Below are positions 17,806-24,616 of a DNA stretch of 64,000 nucleotides, piece after piece. The notes beneath the pieces are model-generated. The model searched no databases and was not told the DNA's origin. It worked only from the letters and a program-made list of their open reading frames with translations. How positions within the stretch are numbered: the stretch's first letter is position 1; each line of letters begins with the position of its first letter. This DNA comes from an uncultured Oscillibacter sp. (lineage in GTDB: Bacteria > Bacillota > Clostridia > Oscillospirales > Oscillospiraceae): the NCBI GenBank assembly GCA_947365245.1, contig CANAWG010000004.1:62001-126000 (forward strand), given 5' to 3'. Made by a program: the position numbers and the translations under genes.

Positions 17806-18480
17806 ATGGAAAACGATACACCCCGGGCCAAGGGGCTGCTGGAGGCCTACCAGCGCCGGGATCCCGCCGCGCGGAGCAAGCTGGAGATTTTGCTGCTCTA
17901 TCCCGGCGTCCACGCCGTCATCAACCACCGCATCGCCCACTGGCTCTACTGTCACCACCTGAAATTCCTGGCCCGGTGCGTCTCCCAGTGGAGCCGCTTC
18001 TGGACCGGCATCGAGATCCACCCTGGGGCCAGGATTGGCCGCCGGCTGGTGATCGACCACGGCTGCGGCATCGTCATCGGCGAGACCGCCGAGATTGGGG
18101 ACGACTGCCTCATTTACCATGGCGTCACCCTGGGCGGTACCGGCAAGGACCAGGGCAAGCGCCACCCCACCATCGGCAACAACGTGATGATCTCCTGCGG
18201 GGCCAAGGTGCTGGGGCCCTTTAAGGTGGGGGACAACGCCCGCATCGCCGCCAATGCCGTGGTGCTGACGGAGGTGCCGGAGAAGGCCACCGCCGTGGGC
18301 ATCCCCGCCAAGGTGGTGCGCATCGCCGGCCAGTCCACCCACTTCGCCGACGAGGTGGACCAGACCAGCGTGGAGGACCCCACCCAGAAGATGCTGGAGA
18401 TTCTCTCCTCCCGGCTGGACCTGGTGGAAAAGCTGCTGGACGAGAAATTTTTGGACGCCGGCGGGGCAGAATCAAAGTAA
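17806..18480 (+). CDS. cysE: Serine O-acetyltransferase
   Basis: Transfers acetyl from acetyl-CoA to serine, the first step of cysteine synthesis. 224 residues of the short bacterial (EpsC-like) type. Left-handed beta-helix hexapeptide repeats run through [31 protein letters not shown] and [18 protein letters not shown]; the catalytic histidine pair is in DHGCG and [10 protein letters not shown]. Start ATG 17806 with AGGAG 8 nt upstream, past the T-box terminator. Followed after 42 bp by cysS; both respond to the Cys T-box. Confidence 0.95.
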   Translation: MENDTPRAKGLLEAYQRRDPAARSKLEILLLYPGVHAVINHRIAHWLYCHHLKFLARCVSQWSRFWTGIEIHPGARIGRRLVIDHGCGIVIGETAEIGDDCLIYHGVTLGGTGKDQGKRHPTIGNNVMISCGAKVLGPFKVGDNARIAANAVVLTEVPEKATAVGIPAKVVRIAGQSTHFADEVDQTSVEDPTQKMLEILSSRLDLVEKLLDEKFLDAGGAESK

Positions 18481-18522
18481 TCTTTCAAATTTTAAGTATA
18501 AAAAGTAAGGAGCGGCCAGACG

Positions 18523-19971
18523 ATGTATCTCTATAATTCCGCCACCCATAAAAAAGAGGCGTTCACCACCCACACTCCCGGCCACGTGGAGATGTACACC
18601 TGCGGACCCACGGTGTACCACTTCGCCCATATCGGCAACCTCCGCAGCTATATCTGTGAGGACGTGCTGGAGAAGTACCTGCGCTGTGCCGGGTACGACG
18701 TGAACCGGGTAATGAACATCACCGACGTGGGCCACCTGGCCTCCGACGCCGACACCGGCGAGGACAAGATGCTCAAGGGCGCCCGCCGGGAGAACAAGTC
18801 CGTCATGGACATCGCGAAATTCTACACCGACGCGTTCTTCGAGGACTGCCGCAAGCTGAACATCAAGCGGCCCGACGTGGTCCAGCCCGCCACGGGGCTC
18901 ATCGACGAGTATATCAAGATCATCTCCAGGCTGGTGGACACGGGGTACGCCTACCTCGCCGGGGGCAACGTGTACTTTGACACCTCGAAGCTGGATCATT
19001 ACTACGTCTTCAACGCCCACGACGAGGAGGACCTGGCCGTGGGCGTCCGGGAGGGCGTGGAGGAGGACGCCAACAAGCGCAGCAAGAACGACTTCGTCCT
19101 CTGGTTCACCAAGAGCAAGTTCGAGGACCAGGCCCTCAAGTGGGACTCCCCCTGGGGCGTGGGCTACCCCGGCTGGCACATCGAGTGCTCCGGCATCTCC
19201 ATGAAGTACAACGGCGAGTACCTGGACCTCCACTGCGGCGGCGTGGACAACGCCTTCCCCCACCACACCAACGAGATCGCCCAGTCCGAGAGCTACCTGG
19301 GCCACCCCTGGTGCTCCCACTGGTTCCACGTCCACCATCTGAACACCAATGACGGCAAGATGAGCAAGTCCAAGGGGGAGTTTTTGACGGTCTCATTGCT
19401 GGAGGAGAAAGGGTACGATCCCCTGGCCTACCGGTACTTCTGCCTCCAGAGCCACTACCGCAAGGCGCTGGTGTTCACCTGGGAGAACCTGGACAACGCC
19501 GTGGCGGCCTACAACAAGCTGGTGTCCCGCATCGCGGCCCTGACCCCCGGCGGCGAGGTGGACCAGGCGGTGTTTGACCAGTACCGGGAGAAGTTCCTCC
19601 AGCAGGTGGGCAACGACCTGAACACCTCCATGGCGGTGACGGCGGTCTTCGACGTGCTGAAAGCGAAGACCTCCGACGCCACCAAGCTGGCGCTGATCGG
19701 GGACTTCGACCGGGTGCTGTCTTTGGACCTGCTGGAAAAGGCGGCGGCGGTGCGGGAAAAAGCCGCCGCAGCCACAACGGCCCAGTCCGGCGGCGGGGAG
19801 TACACCGTCACCGGCGAGGGCGACGGGGAGATCGACGCCCTGGTGATGGAGCGGTACGAGGCCAAAAAGGCGAAAAACTTCGCCGAGGCGGACCGGATCC
19901 GGGACGAGTTGAAGGCCCGGGGCATCGAGATCACGGACGTCAAGGGCGGCGCGGTCTGGAAGCGGGTTTGA
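18523..19971 (+). CDS. cysS: Cysteinyl-tRNA synthetase
   Basis: Charges tRNA-Cys. 482 residues, normal. Zinc-site cysteine and HIGH-equivalent lie in CGPTVYHFAHIGNLR near residue 28, the second zinc cysteine in GWHIECSGIS, then CGGVDNAFPHHTNEIAQ, and KMSKS in DGKMSKSKGEF. C-terminal helical anticodon domain ends in RGIEITDVKGGAVWKR. Start ATG 18523 with AAGGAG 9 nt upstream. Confidence 0.97.
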   Translation: MYLYNSATHKKEAFTTHTPGHVEMYTCGPTVYHFAHIGNLRSYICEDVLEKYLRCAGYDVNRVMNITDVGHLASDADTGEDKMLKGARRENKSVMDIAKFYTDAFFEDCRKLNIKRPDVVQPATGLIDEYIKIISRLVDTGYAYLAGGNVYFDTSKLDHYYVFNAHDEEDLAVGVREGVEEDANKRSKNDFVLWFTKSKFEDQALKWDSPWGVGYPGWHIECSGISMKYNGEYLDLHCGGVDNAFPHHTNEIAQSESYLGHPWCSHWFHVHHLNTNDGKMSKSKGEFLTVSLLEEKGYDPLAYRYFCLQSHYRKALVFTWENLDNAVAAYNKLVSRIAALTPGGEVDQAVFDQYREKFLQQVGNDLNTSMAVTAVFDVLKAKTSDATKLALIGDFDRVLSLDLLEKAAAVREKAAAATTAQSGGGEYTVTGEGDGEIDALVMERYEAKKAKNFAEADRIRDELKARGIEITDVKGGAVWKRV

Positions 19972-20000
19972 TACGCTGACGGAAAAGACCACATTGTGAT

Positions 20001-20098
20001 AAAAGTGCCCAGGCTTCCTCCAAAGGAGGGAGCCTGGGCACTGCGCGCCCGCAGGTGCCTTTCGGGGCTAACCACTCGCCGCAGCGGCCCCTGGTGTC
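20001..20098 (-). ncRNA. Candidate small RNA, about 95 nt, convergent with cysS
   Basis: On the minus strand TTGACA (20128-20123) and an extended TGATATACT (20110-20102) form a promoter with a short 15-bp spacer. The transcript would end at a strong hairpin, GTGCCCAGGCT ... AGCCTGGGCAC (20005-20041), followed by TTTT. A second hairpin, GGCA-C-CTGCG / CGCAG-TGCC (20037-20059), shares its 3' arm with the terminator 5' arm, as in attenuators. No gene follows it in this direction, so a free-standing RNA is more likely than a leader. On the plus strand the hairpin could instead end cysS, but it lacks a T-run there. I do not recognise a known family. Confidence 0.4.
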
Positions 20099-20180
20099 TT
20101 GAGTATATCAGAAGAATGATTTTGTCAAGCGGAAAGGAACTGCCGGTTGGCGGCGTGTCAAAGTACAAAATAAAGAGAGA

Positions 20181-20229
20181 CCACTTGTAACCGCCGTCCT
20201 CAAGGCGAAAAGGTTACAAGTGGCTTTTT
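20181..20229. terminator. Terminator downstream of an XRE gene
   Basis: Perfect 12-bp stem CCACTTGTAACC / GGTTACAAGTGG with a 19-nt loop that folds again, followed by CTTTTTAA on the plus strand; the minus strand has a weaker T-run. Confidence 0.75.
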
Positions 20230-20455
20230 AATCCTCAAATAATTTGGACACCGGTATGTCCAGCACGTCGGCAATCGTAAACAGAGTTTCCATGGAGACA
20301 CCGAAAGGGCGGGTGGGGCTCTCAATTTTTGCCAGATACGACCACGAGATGCCGGCCCGGTCGGCAAAGGCCTCTTGTGTCATGCCCCGCAGCTTGCGGT
20401 AGTACTGTACCTTTAGTCCAAATTGAATGTATTTCTGTGGATAGTTTGTCTGCAT
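20228..20455 (-). CDS. XRE-family transcriptional regulator
   Basis: 75 residues, single helix-turn-helix: VQYYRKLRGMTQEAFADRAG, then SWSYLAKIESPTRPFGVSME and TLFTIADVLDIPVSKLFED. I prefer ATG 20455, with AGGGTG 6 nt upstream, over GTG 20464. Divergent from a SLOG-family gene; an inverted repeat at 20463-20479 overlaps its own leader, suggesting autoregulation. Confidence 0.82.
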   Translation of the reverse strand: MQTNYPQKYIQFGLKVQYYRKLRGMTQEAFADRAGISWSYLAKIESPTRPFGVSMETLFTIADVLDIPVSKLFED

Positions 20456-20462
20456 GATTATC

Positions 20463-20479
20463 ACCCTATTCTATAGGGT
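20463..20479. promoter_or_regulatory. Inverted repeat in the XRE leader
   Basis: ACCCTAT-TCT-ATAGGGT, perfect 7-bp arms, overlapping the ribosome binding site of the XRE gene. Candidate operator. Confidence 0.5.
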
Positions 20480-20513
20480 ATCACGTTTCCAGATCCTTAT
20501 TTATAGCCTACAC

Positions 20514-20543
20514 TTGCTATTATAAGCAATATAATGATATAAT
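20514..20543 (+). promoter_or_regulatory. Promoter of the SLOG-family gene with an inverted repeat
   Basis: TTGCTA, 18-bp spacer, TATAAT (20538-20543). The spacer holds TTGCT-ATTATA-AGCAA (20514-20529) overlapping the -35. Confidence 0.65.
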
Positions 20544-20598
20544 AGGGCAAATGAAGTGCCGAAGAGTTAAATTTGGCGCATGGATGGAGGGCTGGACT

Positions 20599-21090
20599 AT
20601 GTGCGGAAAACGACAGCAAACCGTGTGTTTTACAGGACACAGACAGATTGGAGTGCCGGCGGCGGAAGTGGAGCGCAGGGTAGCAAAAGCCGCCGGGGAC
20701 CTGATCCGGAAGGGCTGCCGATACTTCGGCGCCGGCGGAGCCCGCGGGTTTGACGCCCTGGCATCAGAGGTGATTTTGAAATTGAGGGAGCAGGATCCGA
20801 GAATCTATATGATTCTTGTGCTGCCATTTGATAATCAGTACAGGCACGAGGGAAATTGGGGGACCGCGGAGATCGAGCAGTACCACCGCTTGAGAGCACA
20901 GGCCTCGAAAGTTGTCCTGCTGGCCCCTGCGTATCATCCGGGCTTGTATTATCAGCGCAACCGGCATTTGGTGGATCATTCGTCCGTCTGTGTCGCCTAT
21001 ATGACCAGAGAGAACAGCGGGACAGGCTGTACCGTCGGCTATGCAAGATCAAAAGGACTGCAGGTGGTCAATCTTGCCGCGGCTGTATAA
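20599..21090 (+). CDS. SLOG-family protein (DUF1273-like)
   Basis: 163 residues, Rossmann-like. The nucleotide-binding pattern begins VCFTGHRQIGV, followed by GAGGARGFDALASEVIL and the C-terminal SGTGCTVGYARSKGLQV. SLOG proteins bind or hydrolyse nucleotide-like ligands; some act in defence or cell-division control, but no specific role can be read here. Start ATG 20599 has GGAGGG 7 nt upstream; an earlier in-frame ATG at 20551 lacks a site. Probably controlled by the divergent XRE protein. Confidence 0.82.
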   Translation: MCGKRQQTVCFTGHRQIGVPAAEVERRVAKAAGDLIRKGCRYFGAGGARGFDALASEVILKLREQDPRIYMILVLPFDNQYRHEGNWGTAEIEQYHRLRAQASKVVLLAPAYHPGLYYQRNRHLVDHSSVCVAYMTRENSGTGCTVGYARSKGLQVVNLAAAV

Positions 21091-21133
21091 TTTTCCGTCT
21101 TCCGGCAAAGCGGCCCGTCTTTCACGCGAACCC

Positions 21134-21162
21134 TTGACATTTCCCCCATTCAATGCTATAGT
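21134..21162 (+). promoter_or_regulatory. Sigma-A promoter of the thrS leader
   Basis: TTGACA, 17-bp spacer, TATAGT. Confidence 0.9.
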
Positions 21163-21168
21163 ACCACC

Positions 21169-21412
21169 TGAAATCAGCGTTGACGGAGAAGAAACCGCAA
21201 TGCGCCGCGCAGAGAGGGGCCCGCTTGGTGCGAGGGCCCTGCGGCAGGCGGCGGCTGTACCACTCCCGAGCCGCCCGGGACGACCGGGACGTACACCGCA
21301 CGTTACAGCGGACACGAGCGGCGGCTCCTCTCACGGGGGCCGCAAGCAGGGTGGAACCGTGGAATACGACTTCGTATCCCACCCCTGAGCACATCAGGGG
21401 CGGGATTTTTTT
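21169..21412 (+). ncRNA. T-box leader, tRNA-Thr specific
   Basis: T-box sequence AGGGTGGAACCGTGG at 21348-21362. Specifier read as ACC (Thr) at 21259-21261 (GCTGT-ACC-ACTCCCGAGC), aligned with the position of TGC in the cysE leader. Terminator: ATCCC-A-CCCCTGA / TCAGGGG-C-GGGAT (21376-21405) then seven T. Fills the 353-bp gap between the SLOG gene and thrS; the frame that stays open through it is not coding. Confidence 0.92.
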
Positions 21413-21443
21413 CATTCCTACCCCAAATACAAGGAGGATTACC

Positions 21444-23204
21444 ATGAGCGAGGAAAACAACCTGTACACCTTTGAAAACGAGACCTACCGCAAGACCTAC
21501 TGGCACACCTGCTCCCATGTGCTGGCCCAGGCCATGAAGCGGCTCCACCCGGAGGTGAAGCTGGCCATCGGCCCCAGCATCGACAACGGCTTCTACTATG
21601 ACTTCGACACCCCCGAGCCCTTCTCCGAGACGGAGCTTGCGGAGCTGGAGGCGGAGATGCGCAAGATCTGCAAGGAGAAGCTGAAGCTGGAGCGGTTCGA
21701 GCTGCCCCGGGCGGAGGCCGTGAAGTTCATGGAGGAGCGGGGCGAGCCCTACAAGGTGGAGCTCATCCACGACCTGCCCGAGGACGCCGTCATCAGCTTC
21801 TATAAGCAGGGGGACTTCACGGACCTGTGCGCCGGCCCCCACCTGGACTCCACCGGCCGCATCAAGGGCAACGGCATCAAGCTCACCGCCTGCAACGCCG
21901 CCTACTGGCGGGGCGACTCCAACCGCCAGACCCTCCAGCGGATCTACGGCGTGGCGTTCCCTAAGAAGGACGAGCTGGACGAGTATCTCCGCCGCATCGA
22001 GGAAGCCAAGAAGCGGGACCACCGGAAGCTGGGAAAGGAACTGGGCCTCTTCATGCTCCGGGACGAGGGTCCGGGCTTTCCTTTCTTCCTGCCCAAGGGC
22101 ATGGTGCTGAAGAACACGCTGCTGGACTACTGGCGGCAGGTCCACAAGAAGTACGGCTACGTGGAGATCTCCACCCCCATCATGCTCAACCGCCAGCTGT
22201 GGGAGCGCTCCGGCCACTGGGACCACTACAAGGACAATATGTACACCACCGTCATCGACGACGTGGACTTCGCCGTCAAGCCCATGAACTGCCCCGGCGG
22301 CATGCTGGTCTACGCCAGCGAGCCCCACTCCTACCGGGAGCTGCCCCTGCGGGTGGGGGAGATCGGCCTGGTCCACCGCCACGAGCTCTCCGGCGCCCTC
22401 CACGGCCTCTTCCGGGTGCGCTGCTTCAACCAGGACGACGCCCATGTCTTCATGACCCGGGACCAGATGCAGGACGTGATTCAGGAGACCGTGCGGCTCT
22501 TCGACGAGGTGTACTCCACCTTTGGCCTCAGCTACACCATCGAGCTCTCCACCATGCCGGAGGACCACATCGGCACCGTGGAGGAGTGGGAGCGCAACCA
22601 GGACATCCTCAAGGCCGCCATCACCGACATGGGCAAGGACTTTGTCATCAACGAGGGCGACGGCGCGTTCTACGGCCCCAAGCTGGACTTCCACCTGGCG
22701 GACTCCCTGGGCCGTACCTGGCAGTGCGGCACCATCCAGCTGGACAGCCAGCTGCCTGAGCGGTTCGAGCTGGAGTACACCGGGGAGGACGGCCAGAAGC
22801 ACCGGCCCGTCATGATCCACCGGGTGGTGCTGGGCTCCATCGAGCGCTTTATCGGCGTCATCACGGAGCACTTCGCCGGGGCGTTCCCCGCCTGGCTGGC
22901 CCCCGTGCAGGTGAAGGTCCTCACCGTCACCGAGCGGGCGGACGATTACGCCGCGGAGCTGGCCAGGGCGCTGGATCAGGCCGGCTTCCGGGTGGAGACG
23001 GACACCCGCAACGAGAAGATCGGCAAGAAGATCCGGGAGGCCACCCTGGAGAAGATCCCCTATATGCTGGTGGTGGGGGACCGGGATGTCGAGAACAGGA
23101 CCGTCTCCGTCCGCCACCGCAGCGGCGAGGACCTGGGCGCCATGTCTCTGGAGCAGTTTGAGACGCTGCTGGGCACGGAAGTGCGCACCCTGGAGCGGAA
23201 ATAA
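21444..23204 (+). CDS. thrS: Threonyl-tRNA synthetase, lacking the TGS domain
   Basis: Charges tRNA-Thr. 586 residues, about 55 shorter than E. coli ThrRS because the N-terminal TGS domain is absent: the protein starts almost directly with the N2 editing domain (HTCSHVLAQAM, DFTDLCAGPHL). Class II catalytic core follows: ISTPIMLNRQLWERSGHW (motif 1), MNCPGGMLVY, HRHELSGALHGLFRVR (motif 2), RPVMIHRVVLGSIERF (motif 3), then the anticodon domain. Start ATG 21444 has AAGGAGG 6 nt upstream, so the short form is genuine. Controlled by the Thr T-box. Confidence 0.96.
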   Translation: MSEENNLYTFENETYRKTYWHTCSHVLAQAMKRLHPEVKLAIGPSIDNGFYYDFDTPEPFSETELAELEAEMRKICKEKLKLERFELPRAEAVKFMEERGEPYKVELIHDLPEDAVISFYKQGDFTDLCAGPHLDSTGRIKGNGIKLTACNAAYWRGDSNRQTLQRIYGVAFPKKDELDEYLRRIEEAKKRDHRKLGKELGLFMLRDEGPGFPFFLPKGMVLKNTLLDYWRQVHKKYGYVEISTPIMLNRQLWERSGHWDHYKDNMYTTVIDDVDFAVKPMNCPGGMLVYASEPHSYRELPLRVGEIGLVHRHELSGALHGLFRVRCFNQDDAHVFMTRDQMQDVIQETVRLFDEVYSTFGLSYTIELSTMPEDHIGTVEEWERNQDILKAAITDMGKDFVINEGDGAFYGPKLDFHLADSLGRTWQCGTIQLDSQLPERFELEYTGEDGQKHRPVMIHRVVLGSIERFIGVITEHFAGAFPAWLAPVQVKVLTVTERADDYAAELARALDQAGFRVETDTRNEKIGKKIREATLEKIPYMLVVGDRDVENRTVSVRHRSGEDLGAMSLEQFETLLGTEVRTLERK

Positions 23205-23218
23205 TCGGCACAGCGCGG

Positions 23219-23248
23219 GAGGCGCGGGCAGAATGCCCGCGCCTCTTT
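23219..23248 (+). terminator. Terminator after thrS
   Basis: Perfect 11-bp stem GAGGCGCGGGC / GCCCGCGCCTC, loop AGAAT, short T-run. Confidence 0.8.
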
Positions 23249-23376
23249 CTCTGCTCCGGACCGGGGGAGAGAGAAAAATTTGCAGGACTTTCATGTAAGA
23301 ACTGCAAAACGGGACGAAAAATGAAAGAGAAAAGGTGTGAACTTGCATAAAAAGGGGGAGTAATCTAAAATTACAC

Positions 23377-23405
23377 TTGAAAAATGAAAGAAGAGCTGTT
23401 ATAAT
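23377..23405 (+). promoter_or_regulatory. Sigma-A promoter of the TAXI-TRAP operon
   Basis: TTGAAA, 17-bp spacer, TATAAT. Confidence 0.85.
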
Positions 23406-23454
23406 ATTCAGCATTAGCAAGACCGTGCATCAAAATAGGAAAAGAGGATTTGAG

Positions 23455-24462
23455 ATGAAAAAGATTCTGTCTCTTCTGATGGCCGTCTCCATGATGGTCA
23501 CCGTACTGGCCGCCTGCGGCGGCGGCAATTCCGGCAGCGGCGACGCCGGCAAGGGCGCGGCCAAGGTGGACACCAACACCGTGGCCGTGGGCGCCGTGGT
23601 CATCGCCCGGGACGACGTGCCCGAGGCCGATATCTATGACTTTGTATCCACAATCTTCGAGAACAAGGACGCCATCACCGAGCAGCACGCCAAGGGCGGC
23701 GAGCTGGACCTGGACTTCGCCTCCTCCGTCACCAGCGTCCCCTACCATCCCGGCGCGGCCAAGTACTTTGCTGAAAAGGGCAAGGACGTGGCGGCCGTGA
23801 AGGACGGCGCCGGCACGGGCACCTCCAAGGCTCTGACGTTCGGCACCGGCGGTGAGTCCGGCACCTACTATGCGTTCGGCGGCGTGCTCTCCAGCTATGT
23901 CTCCAACAACACCGGCGTCTCCGTCACCGCCGTCACCTCCGGCGGCTCCAAGGCCAACATCGAGGACCTGGCCGCCGGCGACGTGCAGCTGGGCTTCGTC
24001 CAGTCCGACGTTATGAGCTACGCCTACAACGGCGAGCGGCTGTTTGACAGCGCCGTCACCGGCTTCTCCGTGGTGGCCGCGCTGTACATGGAGCAGGTGC
24101 AGATCGTCACCACCAACCCCGACATCAAGTCCGTGGCCGATCTGGCCGGCAAGTCCGTCTCCATCGGCGACCGGGGCTCCGGCGTGTGGTTCAACGCCGT
24201 GGACGTGCTGGGTGCCTACGGCATCGACCCCGACACCGGCATCAGCCCCGTGTTCCAGGGCTTCGGCGACAGCGCCGAGAGTCTGAAGGACGGCAAGATC
24301 GACGCCGCTTTCGTGGTGGCCGGCGCGCCCACCACCGCCATTGTGGACCTGGCCACCTCCAAGCCCGTGTACCTGGTGGGTCTGGACGAGGAGCATACCA
24401 ACGACCTGCTGGCCGCCTCCCCCTACTACAGCGCCTATACCATCCCCGCCGGGACCTACTGA
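23455..24462 (+). CDS. TAXI-family TRAP transporter substrate-binding lipoprotein, circularly permuted
   Basis: 335 residues. Signal peptide and lipobox LAAC (Cys 21) are normal. The order of the rest is not: residues 38-112 (TVAVGAVVIARDDVPEAD, FVSTIFENKDAIT, SVPYHPGAAKYFAEKG) are what other TAXI proteins carry at their C-terminus. A short linker (about 113-124) leads into the usual N-terminal start LTFGTGGESGTYYAFGGVL, then VTSGGSKANIEDL, QSDVMSYAYNGERLF, and VSIGDRGSGVWFNAVDVLG. The protein stops at SPYYSAYTIPAGTY, exactly where the moved segment would normally follow. All segments are well conserved, so the fold is probably intact. Start ATG 23455 with AGAGGA 7 nt upstream. Ligand unknown; TAXI proteins often bind glutamate-like or other carboxylates. 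Confidence 0.92.
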   Translation: MKKILSLLMAVSMMVTVLAACGGGNSGSGDAGKGAAKVDTNTVAVGAVVIARDDVPEADIYDFVSTIFENKDAITEQHAKGGELDLDFASSVTSVPYHPGAAKYFAEKGKDVAAVKDGAGTGTSKALTFGTGGESGTYYAFGGVLSSYVSNNTGVSVTAVTSGGSKANIEDLAAGDVQLGFVQSDVMSYAYNGERLFDSAVTGFSVVAALYMEQVQIVTTNPDIKSVADLAGKSVSIGDRGSGVWFNAVDVLGAYGIDPDTGISPVFQGFGDSAESLKDGKIDAAFVVAGAPTTAIVDLATSKPVYLVGLDEEHTNDLLAASPYYSAYTIPAGTY

Positions 24463-24514
24463 TCCCGCGTTCAGGGACCGTTAAAATTCCCCGTCCGGAG
24501 GGGATTCCATCCGG

Positions 24515-24584
24515 CAAGGGCCGCGTTTCGCGGCCCTTGCTGTGTTGAAAGGGCAGAGGCGGGTTCTCCGCCTTTTCAACACAG
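24515..24584 (+). repeat. Two tandem hairpins between the TRAP binding protein and permease genes
   Basis: First: CAAGGGCCGCG-TTT-CGCGGCCCTTG (24515-24539). Second: CTGTGTTGAAA (24540-24550) pairs with TTTCAACACAG (24574-24584) and encloses AGGCGG / CCGCCT. Neither has a U-tract. Likely mRNA-stabilising or partial-termination structures that favour binding protein over permease. Confidence 0.7.
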
Positions 24585-24616
24585 CAGGAGAAATTCGATC
24601 GAGGAGGTTTCACTGT

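Noticed and set aside
20005-20041. Plain terminator of cysS on the plus strand
   Set aside because: The hairpin is strong but is followed by GCGCGCCCG, not T; the T-run is on the other strand.
21180-21443. N-terminal extension of ThrRS of 88 residues
   Set aside because: The segment is the T-box leader; the start with a strong ribosome binding site is at 21444.
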